DNA from: Emiliania huxleyi CCMP1516
Lineage: Eukaryota > Haptophyta > Isochrysidales > Noelaerhabdaceae
DNA length: 64,000 nucleotides
Direction: 5' to 3'
Assembly: GCF_000372725.1 (NCBI RefSeq)
Contig: NW_005198244.1
Coordinates: 1,491,841 to 1,555,840 of the forward strand
Shown: piece by piece, positions 9,847-21,197 of the stretch
How positions within the stretch are numbered: the stretch's first letter is position 1
How the letters are laid out: every line of letters begins with the position of its first letter
Program-made: the position numbers and the translations under genes
Notes under the pieces: model-generated
The model's input: the letters and a program-made list of their open reading frames with translations, nothing else
Told to the model about the DNA's origin: nothing
Database searches by the model: none

Positions 9847-10794
9847 TCACCTCTTGCAGCTGCAGCACAGGCACGAGCCGGCCGCGGTGTCTGAGAAGAT
9901 GCGCGGGCCCATCTCGCGCAGCGCCTCGCGCCCTCGCGTCACCTCCTCCGCGGAGGGGGCGGGCAGCGGCGCCTCCTCGAACCGGCCGGCCTTATAGTCG
10001 GCCACCAGCTGCCGCAGGTCGTACCAGCCGCCCGGCGGCAGCGTGAAGCGGCCGTGGTCGCGCAGGTCGGTGCCGCACGCGGCGGCGGCGAAGACGGAGA
10101 GCACGGCCGCGTCGCCTCCGATGATCACAAAGTCGCCGCCTCCGTACGACGTCTCTATCTTTGCGATCGTGTTGCGCATGCGGCCAAAGACGTCGTTGAC
10201 CGAGTCGCTCGGCGTGCCGTCCTCCGCCTCCTCCGCGGCCGACTCGACGTCCGCCGCGTCGATCCGGTGCAGGTACTCGGTGGCGGCCTGCAGGTCGGTG
10301 CCGTCGAGGGCTCCGAGGCCGCGCGCCTCTAGCCAGCGAAACTCGGGCTCCACGTCCCTGCGCGGCACCGACAGGCTGTTCGCGAGGATGTCTGCCGTCT
10401 GGCTCGCGCGGGCGCCGTTGTCGTAAAATATCACGGGGCTCGTGACGCCGCGTGCCGCCAGCGCCTCGGCCGCGGCCCGCACCTGCTCGCGGCCCTGCTC
10501 GGTGAGCCCTCGCAGCGCCGCTTGCTTGTTGATCGGGTTGCTGTCGACCATGCCGGCCGCCTCAAAGGTGGTCTCGCCGGGCCGGAGCAAGATGTAGCGA
10601 GCGCGCAGCCTGTCGAAGAATGGGTCCACAGAGGCGGCAACGCCAGGCGACGGCCGGAGGGTGGCGAGCGGCAGCGCGTGGAGCAGCAGCGCGCGCAAAC
10701 ACGCTTGCCTCCTGATCACTTGTGCTTGCGCAAGGCCGCCGCCGGCGAGCAGCTTTAGAGGCGTTGCGAGAGCGTGAGGCATATACACACACAC
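9847..10794 (-). CDS. Histidine-phosphatase (phosphoglycerate mutase-like) family protein with RPG in place of RHG
   Basis: A 315-residue single-exon protein of the phosphoglycerate-mutase-like fold, closest in pattern to the plant organelle-type members. The first 55-60 residues are Leu/Ala/Arg-rich and may be a targeting peptide. The domain begins RYILLRPGETTFEAAG, then GLTEQGREQVRAAAEALAARG, DNGARASQTADILA, FRWLEARGLGALDG, a variable acidic insert, and VIIGGDAAVLSVFAA. The catalytic His of the usual RHG motif is Pro here, and the late catalytic GHG/SHG position reads IGGDA, so phosphohistidine chemistry looks lost; I infer a pseudoenzyme or altered function. Another in-frame Met lies four codons downstream of the first. 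The tail CLCCSCKR is cysteine-rich. Confidence 0.83.
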   Translation of the reverse strand: MCVYMPHALATPLKLLAGGGLAQAQVIRRQACLRALLLHALPLATLRPSPGVAASVDPFFDRLRARYILLRPGETTFEAAGMVDSNPINKQAALRGLTEQGREQVRAAAEALAARGVTSPVIFYDNGARASQTADILANSLSVPRRDVEPEFRWLEARGLGALDGTDLQAATEYLHRIDAADVESAAEEAEDGTPSDSVNDVFGRMRNTIAKIETSYGGGDFVIIGGDAAVLSVFAAAACGTDLRDHGRFTLPPGGWYDLRQLVADYKAGRFEEAPLPAPSAEEVTRGREALREMGPRIFSDTAAGSCLCCSCKR

Positions 10795-13200
10795 ACATAC
10801 TCGTACAGTTGTACACTAGTACACATACGCCTTACTTCCTGCACACCCCAGTGCCAAAATCCACACTTTCTTATCTCACGCGGTCGAAAGAGCTACATAC
10901 ATTGAGTCTGAAATCGAAATTGGGTGCTCCTTGGGCTTAGGGGCCCCACCAAGGGGTCCGGCGAAAGAAAACTTTTTGCCGGACCCGGGATCAGCTGGCC
11001 GTGATGGTTGTGCGTTTACGTGAACACGATCGGCCGAATGCGGTCGGCTTGAGGTCGTCGGACCCCGCGACATAGCTTCGCCGTGGTCGAGTTAGTGGGG
11101 TAAGCCGCTGACGCCATACCCGCAGCTTGGCTCCCCGCGCAAACGACGGCCTCCAGACTTCCTCCGGCCAAAATTTTCTTCGGGGCGGCTGCGCCGCCCT
11201 GCAGACACCCCATTGGCGGCACCGAGCGCGAGTTTCCGACGCGCTCGTGACTGGTAACAGACACGGATCGGTCGCCGGTGGGCTCAGCCAATCGCCTCCA
11301 GCAAATGCTTCATCACACGGACGAGACGCGTTCGTTCGTTGCTGCGAGGCGGTCACCGAGCCTTCCTGCAAAGAGTTCGGATACGCCAGCCTGTTGTCGG
11401 CGTGATCGCCACTAGGCTTAGCTGAGGGTCAGGGATTCGGTGGTATAGCAGCCACTGCGCAGCACGCGAGCAACCGTACCCGGATGCGTGCCTTGTCCGC
11501 TCGGTCGGCGCGGCCTCCGTCCGTGGCAGGCTGCCGTGTCCGTGCCGTGGGGTGTCTGCGTGGCTCCGGCTCAGGTCAGAGGGCCCAGCGACTCGTCGGT
11601 TGGGTGTAAACGGGCATCCCCGAGTGGCTTCAAACCAAACAGGGTGTGAATAGAGCTGTCTTGATGGTGCTGAGGACGAAGCCACCTCAAACTTTGATGA
11701 AGCCGCGAGTTTTTATAGTTTTCATTAGCTGTGAATAGTTATTGCGCCCGCCGCAGCCCGCCCTATTCCACTGGGCACGCGCCACGGGCCACGAGAGCCC
11801 TGGAAGAGCCCAGCTGGCATGTTCTATCGCCCGGGTGGCGGGCTGTCTGCATACAGACGTCTCGTCGCCATGGCTGACGCACGACTGGTCCGACGTGCGG
11901 TGGGAGTTTGACCTCAGACAGGCCGTCGGTGTCGGCGGGCTGACGGCGGCCGCCGGAATCGCGATTCGCTCTGCCAGCTGCCAGCAGCCTCGTGTCGCGG
12001 CTCTCACAGGTGCAGCTGCCAGCAGCCTCGTGTCGCGGCTCTCAGCGGTGGTGATTGGTCTTTGCGCCGTCGCTCCACGGCGTCACCACCCATCCGATCT
12101 GCGCAGCTCCTGCAGCTCCTGCAGCTCCTGCTGTCAGTCTTCTACTCTCACTCGCCGCGCGCGGATTGTGCGTCGCACCAGCAGGACACATGCTCATGCA
12201 AACAGTGCGAGAACTTGGTTGCGCCGCTTAGTGGCGGCGCTGCTTTAGAGGAAGCGGCAGCGTGGGAAGCACAGCAGATGGAGGCGGCGCGGCATGCCAA
12301 GGAGCTGCAATCGCAGTACTGGGGGCGGCAGCGCCAGCAACGAGCAAGGAGAGACTGGCGGAGGTTGAGCGGCTGAGTGCAGCAAGGGGGCCAAGGGCAA
12401 GAAAAAGGAATGTGGCCGTGGGCGATACGGGCGCCGCTAGGCTCAACGAGGAGATGCTGTGCAGTTAGAGAGCTCGTAGCGAGCTCGATTTTGGATGAGA
12501 ATTTAGATGAGAAATCCCTCAATTTTGAGAAAAAACGCCAAAAAATCGGCGCCTGCGGCGGGCCAGCCTCCGGCGGCGCCTGCGGCGGGCCGCTGGGGCT
12601 TCCTCCCCAGACCCCGTTTACACCCGAGCTATGCCCCACGACCTGAGCCGGAGCCCGTGAGAGACTGTGCGTTGTTTGAGGAGAGGATAGCTTGGTATTG
12701 CCTTCATATGTCGCAAAGACTCCAGATATAACTCTACGTGGCCACTATTTCTGATCTCGCATCCCAAAGATTCCAACCAGTAGGCTCACCGTCCCCGTGG
12801 TCCCGGTGAGCCGGCCGTCAACACCGTCGCGGCCGGCGCGGGGCCGCCGCTCACCTGTCCCGTCCTCCTGTGTAACCCTAGAGATGTGGTGCTGGGCAGG
12901 CCGAACATGCACAAGAAAATCCCGTGGAAAACGGTTAAAATGGCACCGATTTATACGATTTTCCGCGCGCTGCGCGCGCTGAGCACGGCCACGGCGCCAA
13001 AAAAGTGCTTGCCGGAGTCCGTTTTCAGTGGACGGACACCCAAAACGACATTTGCATCGGCCGGGCGGACAAGTTTAGTGCCTGGGAGCCCCCTTTAGAG
13101 CCTTCTAAGCCCTTCCTGCTACTTTTTGAGCTCGGGTGCGCTCTGCGATGATGTGAAAATTGTGACCAAAATCCGCTGTGATCAAGAGGAAGTAAGCTCG
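10795..13200. other. Intergenic, 2.4 kb
   Basis: No supported gene. Items seen: a small hairpin at about 10956-10986 (GGTCCGGC paired with GCCGGACC); a tandem duplication in which 11977-12007 repeats at 12014-12044; a short CAGCTCCTG repeat run at about 12105-12130; and a doubled GGCGCCTGCGGCGGGCC motif at about 12549-12590. A frame at 12150-12376 (plus) has Cys and Glu/Ala/Gln-rich peptides but no domain I recognise. Confidence 0.4.
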
Positions 13201-13728
13201 TACAGTCTGTTGCGGGCATTAAGAAAACAGGGCATTAAGAAACCACGCCGAGCGATTTCCGCAAAAATCTAAGAAACCACGGCGCGCCGCAGGCGCGGCC
13301 CCAAGAAAGGGCCCACACACGAGTGTGAACAGGAGCCCCGCTCAAATTTTCTTCCTTCGCCTGCGGCGCGCGCACTTGTCATTTTGCCCAAGTCTGCGGT
13401 GTTCTGGGCGGTGTGGATGGAGGTGTGTGCGTCTTCCTGTCATCCCAACCACTGCTGACTGGGAGAGAGAGAGAGAGATTTTGTTTTGTTGTTTGCTGAC
13501 TGGCGCATCGGTCCATTGTCATTTTACCTAAAAATTCCTAGATCCCGGCTGACCTGCCTGACAAAACAAAATGGTATTGCTAAAAATCTCTCTCTCTCTC
13601 TCTGACCTTGGGTGCCGGCCGGCCGAAGCTAAGAAACCACGGCGTGGGGTGGGTGGGGTGGGTGGAAAGGCTTAGAAACGGCGGCGTGCCGCGGGATCCT
13701 GTTTTCTTAATGCCCGCAACAGACTGTA
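13201..13728. mobile_element. Tc1/mariner-type miniature element with TA target duplication
   Basis: The element at 13203-13726 (524 bp) has perfect 29-bp terminal inverted repeats (13203-13231 and 13698-13726) starting CAGTCTGTTGCGGGCATTAA. It is flanked by TA at 13201-13202 and 13727-13728, the Tc1/mariner signature. No transposase frame is present. Inside are four TTAGAAA/TAAGAAACCACGGCG-like motifs and two opposed GA/CT runs, one of which (13565-13605) matches the repeat at about 2012-2046 in inverse orientation. Confidence 0.88.
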
Positions 13729-13834
13729 TGTGTTGTCTGAGCGGCCGGGGGGGGGGGGCGGTAGGTAACAGAAAATAAAAAAGAAAAACGCGACCAGTGA
13801 GGGCGCACGACTTTCTCGACGACTGTCCCTGGCC

Positions 13835-15043
13835 GTGTCCTCGCTCTCAGTTCGCACTCTCCACCTCCGACCTGCTCCACCTCCGACCTGCTCCGACATG
13901 GATCCTATGAGGCGGCCCGCTCTCGACGCCCTCAACGACGCCCGACACGCGGTCCGCAACGACGGCGAAGCAGAGGTCGTCACCACATCGCACGCTTTAG
14001 CGCTTGCGCTGGGTGTGGCGAAGCCCAGTCGCCGCACGGTGCGTGCGGTCCAGGCGGTCGTGGCGCGGCTTGAATTGCCTGGATCGTATCTGCGCGACCA
14101 GGACGCATGGGAGGCGCACGGCGTGACCCGCTCGGCCTACCTCAAATGGAAGCAGCGCATCCATGCCGTCGCTCTGCAGGCAGCAGCAGACCAGTTGGGT
14201 GAGACCGACCTGCTCGAGTTCACGGCGGCGCATGCAAGCAAGCCCACCGTTGGCTGCTTTGCGATGCCTGACTCGGCGTGCGAGGCCGAGATGGTCCGGG
14301 CCAACCGCGAAGCTGCGCTGCTACTGCACGAGCACGCACGGGGCTTCATCTTTCGCAACCGCGGAGAGGCGACCTACGAGGCGTGGGTGGCGATGCTACA
14401 TCCCGAGAATGTGGCACTCGACTCGCGGCTCAAGACCGAGGGGTGCGAGCACCAGCGCATCTGGGAGTCGGCCCTCGCCTCGGCCGCCTCGCAAGCGGCC
14501 GAGCCGCTGGGGCTCGTGGAGCTGAGCGTGCTTTCAGCCTTCAGCCTGGCCGTCCTCTCGGTCGACGTGTCACTCAGCCTTGTGGACGCGCTCCTCACGA
14601 CAGGCGCCGCCGCCGCACGAGAAGGGCGCGTGGGGTGCACGCCGACCGGAGCTTCCCCGTGCAGCGCCGCCGTCCTCCTCCCGCCGACGCTCGTCGCCGC
14701 GAGCATCGAGGCGGCTCTCGAGATCGGCTCTGCTGCGACACTCGCTGGAGGCACGCTCGCACTCACCGCCGTCACCGTGCTTGGCGGCCTCACTCTCGCT
14801 CTCCTCGCACTCTCGCCCGCCGCCGGCCGCCACGCAGCCTCGCGCCTCCGCTCGAGGGGCCCGCGGCTCCGGCGGCGTTTGCGCCTCATGCCCGAGCGCC
14901 TTGCGGCAGCGTTTGGTTTGGCCTGCCGCCCGGACGGCGTCCGCGTCGTTGTGCCGGTGGCTGTGGCAACGCCGGTGGCGCCAGCGGTGGACCACCGCCA
15001 GCTCCTGGCGACCGTCGAGGTCGTCAAAGACGCTTCCTGCTAA
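13835..15043 (+). CDS. Hypothetical protein, single long frame
   Basis: An open frame of 402 codons; the first true ATG in good context is at 13898 (MDPMRRPALDALNDARHAVR), giving about 381 residues. The N-terminal half is helical and Ala-rich with tryptophans and cysteines (CEAEMVRANREAALLLHEHA, then YEAWVAMLHPENVALDSRL). The C-terminal half has two long hydrophobic stretches (LVELSVLSAFSLAVLSVDVS, and LALTAVTVLGGLTLALLAL) that could span membranes, then an Arg-rich segment. I recognise no family. It starts 110-170 bases after the mariner-like element, whose insertion may supply or disrupt its upstream region. GC-rich DNA opens chance frames easily, hence the modest confidence. Confidence 0.42.
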   Translation: MSSLSVRTLHLRPAPPPTCSDMDPMRRPALDALNDARHAVRNDGEAEVVTTSHALALALGVAKPSRRTVRAVQAVVARLELPGSYLRDQDAWEAHGVTRSAYLKWKQRIHAVALQAAADQLGETDLLEFTAAHASKPTVGCFAMPDSACEAEMVRANREAALLLHEHARGFIFRNRGEATYEAWVAMLHPENVALDSRLKTEGCEHQRIWESALASAASQAAEPLGLVELSVLSAFSLAVLSVDVSLSLVDALLTTGAAAAREGRVGCTPTGASPCSAAVLLPPTLVAASIEAALEIGSAATLAGGTLALTAVTVLGGLTLALLALSPAAGRHAASRLRSRGPRLRRRLRLMPERLAAAFGLACRPDGVRVVVPVAVATPVAPAVDHRQLLATVEVVKDASC

Positions 15044-15291
15044 AACAGGTGCAAGAGGTCTGTGCCGCTAAGTACTGGATCGCCGCCCGCACCATGTCGA
15101 ACACGTCCCGAGCTCCCGACACACGCGGCCTAGTAGGCGTTTGAAAGGAGGGAGGGGAGAGGGCGGCCGCGTGTCCCTCTACGTTTGTTATGTAGATCAC
15201 TATCTGTGCCGTCGCGCGGTCGGTCGTCATCGACGTCGTGACGATGGCGGGCCGGTGTATGTGTCATGTGAATTCAATTCATGTAGTAAAT

Positions 15292-15796
15292 CTCATATCC
15301 TTAGGGTACCCCTAGGCTTAAAAGGGTGGGCCCTGGGGCGCCTGCGGCTTAAACGGCTTAAAGCGGGCCATGGCCCATTTTAAGGCTGCCTGGGCCGCCG
15401 ATTCCTTAAACGGTCTTAAACGCTTAAACGCGGTGCGGGAGAGCTCCCGAGGTCGATGGTCCGGGAGGCTCCCGGTAAGACGCCGGAGGCCGGGAAGCTG
15501 GCTACAGTCAGCTAGCACGCGCCCCCTATGCGAGTATGGCTCCTGCCAGTGCACCAGACTTACAGATGTGTCTTCAGAGGCGGGTTGTGCCTAATAACGG
15601 CAGTATTGGAGAAAACGGCGCGGAACCCAGCGCGACGGATGCCGGCGAGGCCGATTTTCTTAAACGGTCTTAAAAGAGGGACCCCCGTGCCTCCTCATTT
15701 CTTAAATGGCAATCTAAGCCTCCAAACCTCCTCATTTCTTAAAAGCCCTTAAAAAATCCGGCCCTCAGAATCCTAGGGGTACCCTAAGCTCATATC
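15292..15796. mobile_element. Miniature inverted-repeat element with 8-bp target duplication
   Basis: The element at 15300-15788 (489 bp) has 17-bp perfect terminal inverted repeats (CTTAGGGTACCCCTAGG and complement) and identical 8-bp flanks CTCATATC at 15292-15299 and 15789-15796. The duplication length fits hAT-like transposition. The interior is filled with TTAAACG/CTTAAAAG motifs in both orientations and has no transposase frame. Its ends differ from those of the element at 4075-4440, so it is a second family. Confidence 0.85.
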
Positions 15797-16487
15797 GTTC
15801 GCACACCCCGCTCTCCAAAATTCCAGCGTGTAAAAAGCAATTTGGGGATCATGACGTTGTTGAGGCGTCGTTTCCAACGAGCAATTTGTGTGTTTGATTG
15901 CTCTCGGTCGCTCTCGCCGTACGCTGCTCGCTCGCTGCATGTAAGGTTGGGTGGTGTGAGACGGCATGGGCGCGCGGGCGGGGGCGCGGCGGACCGAGAT
16001 TATCTCGGTCCATCGAGAGAAAGTCCGCCGCGGCTCTCCTGTGCGGATGAGTTCTGTACACGACGACCGCGCGAAGACACGTACAAAGCGCGGCGCTGCA
16101 AGAAAGAACGCACCCCCCCACCCCGACTCCACCACGATACATCCACCCAAGAGAGCCCACGCGCAACATTGCGCTCTGCGGCGCGCAGGAACAGGAAACG
16201 CAGCCACACATCCACACCCAACGCATACACAGATAGAAGACTGAGTCCCACCCCTCCAAACTCCAGCAGACAGGCACGGTCTCTCGCGCGCGCTCAACTC
16301 GGCGCACTCTCCGGGCACAAAAAAGGCCCGCAAAGCTGCGGATGAGTTGATCCCAACAAGAGCGGCGAGGCTCGGCGAGCTCGCGCGTAGCAGCTCGCCA
16401 CCGGAGCAAGCGCCACCCTGGTTCAGATCGAAGGCCCGCGTTGCCGCGCAGCTCTCCCGTCAGGTGACCTGAGCCGAGCGCAATCGC
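15797..16487. other. Intergenic, 0.7 kb
   Basis: Overlapping frames on both strands are low-complexity and mutually exclusive. I see no domain or splice structure supporting a gene. Confidence 0.4.
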
Positions 16488-17541
<1,054 letters not shown>

Positions 17542-20207
17542 TTCCGGTTAAAAAGGCAGGCGCGTCTTTTGCGTTTGATGACTTTCATACCTATTGAGTG
17601 CGCGATGATACGACCAGGATACGACACCCCGCCCGCCCCTGGGCTCTGTCGAGCTGGGGCAAGGTGGCGCGCGTGGGAGAAGTGGATGGATAAGAGGAAG
17701 GGGGGGAGGGAGGGGGAAGGGGGGGGGGGGGGTCAAATGTTCAATATGTGCGTAAGAGCCACACACATTGAATATGGTACGGGGAGCGGATTTCGGGGGG
17801 GGGGGGGTCAGCGTCTCCCTCTGACCAGAAGATTTGAGAATGTGCTAGTATGAGCCCGCTGCCCGCTGGCGGCGTAGCGCTCTTCCGCAAGTAACGTAGC
17901 GGTTTCTACCATGACGTAGCCGTGTGATTGATTTCATCACCACGCATCTCGGGATCGCACCTACCTCATCGCAAACCTTCTCAGCTCGACCTTCGGGTAT
18001 GTTCATAAGAGCCATGAGAGAGAAGCGCGCACTGACACTGAAATTTTACGCCTTGTGCGGCTCTGATTGCCATGATTGTGGTGGTTACGGTAGCAGGCGG
18101 CAAGTTTTCGTGGTCCGTTGCGCTGCAACGATGATGAACAGTACCCTCTGCTGGCCAATGTGGAGGGGCAAGTCAGCGCCTGAGACTAGTGGGGTGGCAA
18201 GCCGCGTCCGCCTCGACGGCACGACGCCGGAGCCCAGGAAATCAAAGCCCATCTCGGAGCCCAACGCGATGCCAGAATCGGCTGTAACGCTTCCCGCTCG
18301 GAAAGTCACCGTCGACGCAAAGACAAGGGAGGATGTGCTCTCGCTTTGCGCCGGAGGAATCTGGTGATCTTGGGCCAAAATGAGGAGAGCGCAGCTGCGG
18401 GGCGCGCAAACGATGCATATGTTCATTGTCTCGCCGCCTTTCTAGTTGCGGCTGCCCCCGGTGTGACCACGTCAGGTTTTTGTGAAGATGCAGCGCTGCA
18501 CTATCAGCATTCGCAGGGCCGCCCGCTTTCGTATGGCTGACCGCTAGGCTAACCGCATGCGCTTGCAAAGCATAGTGTTGCATGGCGGCGGCAGGAATTT
18601 CGCCGACCACGAACCAGCCTCGAGAACCAGCCCCCCGCACAGCCACAGGCACAGCCTGTGTGATCTCATCTTCCTGCAGGGGGAAGTAAGGACGGCCACC
18701 TCGTTTGTTTTATCATCGATGTGTTATTATCTTGAGTTGTGACACAGATCATCTCCTGACAGATCCAGCGAAAATACAGTCCACTGCCCCCGGTGCGCGG
18801 TGGCGCAGCTGCCGGCAATCCCCCTTCCTCTGCCACCGCCGCCGCGTAGCGAAAGGCGCAGTCCCAGACGTCTGGCCGCTGGCTGCCCGCTCCTTCGCTC
18901 ATCAATCACACAGTCAGCGGGACAGCGGCGCCGGCGGGGTGTGAGCGCCAGCACCTGGCCAGCACACGGGCGTGACCTGTGATGTCTAATTTCAACAAAA
19001 GAAGGGAGTTATTGCGAGATGAGCAGCTGGCATGGAGACGGGTTGAGCCATGGAACAGTGGCCAGGGGCGGGGCTTGCATTTTTGCCGTCGCCTGTCGCC
19101 GCTACAGCGCAGCACACCTATTCTTCTCAGAGAGAGTTTGAGCAATAGCCCTTAAAGAAAGAAAGAAAGAAAACAGACAACCCAAGGGAGGGATGGGAGG
19201 ACGGCACGCCGCCACCACACAGGGATTTTAAGGAGAGGTGTGTGGTGCGCTAGCCGTCGCCCACCCTAGGGAGTCTGCCTCTTCCTATCTCTCTTCGCAG
19301 TCTCTCTCCGAGCAATAGCCCTTCTCTTTTCTCGCGTTTACCTCCGTTTTCTTTCGCCGTTACAGGTTTCGAAGTAACTTGAAGCCCGAACGGTGTCATT
19401 TCCTCGAGCGCCGGATAAGCGATTCACACGAGGGCCGTGACCACGTGTTTCTCGGTTCGTTGTAAAATTCTGGGCTCGCCCTCGCCCGGCCCAGCGCTAT
19501 GCCGGCGCGTTCGCTAGAGGCTGCTGCCGCAGAGCGGAGGCGCGTGCGTCGCCTCGCTATTCTCGCGGCGAAGTAGCTGCCGCCGCCGAGACGCGACGCG
19601 GCGTCTGCCGAGGAGAGAGAGCCAGCGCGGCGGTCGCCGACGCCGCCTTCGAGCTGTGTGCCACTTCTCGGCTGCACGAACAGCTCTGCGCGGCAGCAGC
19701 ATCAGCAGCCGCCGCACCGCCACCCGCCTCGCGCCTGTCGCGGCCGGAAGGGAGCACGCCGACGCTGCCGTGGTACCGAGGGCCGGAGCCCGACTCTCGT
19801 ACAGTCGAGCGGCTCCGAGGCGAAGCGCTGACACCACAGGGCATGGGAGAGCGCGCCTCGAGGCCGGCAAGTGCGCGTACGTGCCGCGCGGTCTTGGTGG
19901 CGCGAATTTACTGTGCATCGGTAGACCTTGTGCGAGCGCGTGTGTTCATCACACAGCCACAGCTGTCGCGAGTCCACAGTCAGCGCGACAGCTAGAGAGT
20001 GTGTATTGTAAGTTCGCAAAGAGAATGATTAAGAATGCACGCGTCCCCACGCACACATGCACACGCCGACCCGCACGCACACGCGTACCCGCGCACTCGC
20101 GACTGGCGACAATCCAGACTCCGCGCGCGACCGGGAAGAGCGAGGACCGAAGAGACTCCGAAGAGCAACAGCAAGAGGCGTGTCACAGAGCCAGCCCTCT
20201 CACACGC
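17542..20207. other. Intergenic, 2.7 kb
   Basis: Two G tracts (about 17719-17734 and 17798-17807) flank an imperfect inverted repeat, TTCAATATGTG with CACATTGAA. One copy of repeat family A lies at 19151-19310. A minus-strand frame near 18700-18900 includes LYFRWICQEMICVTTQDN, faintly like LYFRVADDIDNFLCVDTQD at the end of the zinc-finger locus, but it is too short to call. Confidence 0.4.
19151..19310 (+). repeat. Dispersed repeat family A, single copy
   Basis: Begins in an AAAGAAAG tract, runs through GGAGGACGGCACGCCGCCAC and CGTCGCCCACCCTAGGGAGT, and ends CTCTCTTCGCAG. It matches copies near 5 kb and, inverted, near 50 kb over about 150 bases. Confidence 0.8.
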
Positions 20208-21197
20208 TCACACCAGCACGCCGCCCTCGTCCTCCCCCACGCACGCCATACACTCAAACTCCGCCGCGCAGTCCGCGCAATCGGGGTCGGGGCACATGTG
20301 CATGTCGCGAGAGGCAAAGGCGCCCGGCGTGGCGGCCACGCTTGCGGCTGCCGACGGCAGCGAGGCGTTGTCGGGCCCCGCGCTCTCTGCCGCCGCCGCC
20401 GCCCAACCCGCCGCCTCCGCCAGCGCCTTCTCCCTCGCCGCCTCCTCTGCCGCCTCAGCCACCGCCTCGGCCTCCGCCTCTGCCGCCGCATCCGCCGCGC
20501 GCGCGGCACGCAGCCGCTGCCTGAGCTCCTCCTTGTGCGACTCGGTGAACGTGCCGCTCTGCATCAGCTCCCGCGCCGCCTCGTCGGCCATCGGGTAGAA
20601 GTAGTGGACGTCCCACTCGTAGGTGCGCGCGTCGACCCACGCCTTCTTGCGCGGGTTGTCGGCGCCGAGGGCGCGCGTTTCGATCATCTCGACTAGCTGC
20701 GCGTCGAAGCAGTCGCGGCAGCCGCCATAGGCGCCGCCCTCGCGCCAGATCGGGTGCCGCGACGTGCAGCCGCACAGCCAGCCGCGCTCCGCGCGGCTCT
20801 CTCGGAGGTCGCTCTTCAACTTCTCCTCGATGAAGCGGCGCTGCTCGGACGACTCGAAGTTGACCTCGTCCGCGGCGGTGCCGTACTCGCCCTTCTTGAC
20901 GAGGCCGTCGATGAAGTCGTCGCACTTGTCTTCCGGGATGGTCTCCTCGAGGCGCAGCCGCGCGTGCAGCGACGCGAGGAGGACCGCGTGCACCTCGGCG
21001 TCCATCTTCTGCGCGGTGAGGGCGAAGCAGAGGCGGCAGGTGCGGAGCTCCTTGGTCGTGTACCAGTGGTCGAAGCGCGAGGCGTGGGAGTACGTCGGCC
21101 ACGCGACGCTCGGCCAGAGGGAGATGGCGGGTTGCCAGTGCCTGATGTAGAGCTGCTCGAGCTTCCCCGCAAGGGTGAGGGGGGGACATCGGCACAT
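20208..21197 (-). CDS. Hypothetical Cys- and Glu/Ala-rich protein
   Basis: I read the coding part as the 330 codons from the ATG at 21197 (MCRCPPLTLAGKLEQLYIRH). The same frame stays open far upstream (to 22646), but that part is low-complexity and probably fortuitous. The body has ordinary protein composition: QPAISLWPSVAWPTYSHASR, CRLCF, HARLRLEETIPEDKCDDFID, WLCGCTSRHPIWREGG, CRDCF. Paired cysteines (CRLC, CGC, CRDC) suggest metal binding. A coiled-coil-like Glu/Ala run follows (ESHKEELRQRLRAARAADA), and the tail is again Cys-rich (CPDPDCADC). No family recognised. An upstream intron ending near 21180 is possible. Confidence 0.42.
   Translation of the reverse strand: MCRCPPLTLAGKLEQLYIRHWQPAISLWPSVAWPTYSHASRFDHWYTTKELRTCRLCFALTAQKMDAEVHAVLLASLHARLRLEETIPEDKCDDFIDGLVKKGEYGTAADEVNFESSEQRRFIEEKLKSDLRESRAERGWLCGCTSRHPIWREGGAYGGCRDCFDAQLVEMIETRALGADNPRKKAWVDARTYEWDVHYFYPMADEAARELMQSGTFTESHKEELRQRLRAARAADAAAEAEAEAVAEAAEEAAREKALAEAAGWAAAAAESAGPDNASLPSAAASVAATPGAFASRDMHMCPDPDCADCAAEFECMACVGEDEGGVLV

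Noticed and set aside
15842-16409. Overlapping 160-190 codon frames on both strands
   Set aside because: Mutually exclusive, low complexity, no domain or splice continuity.
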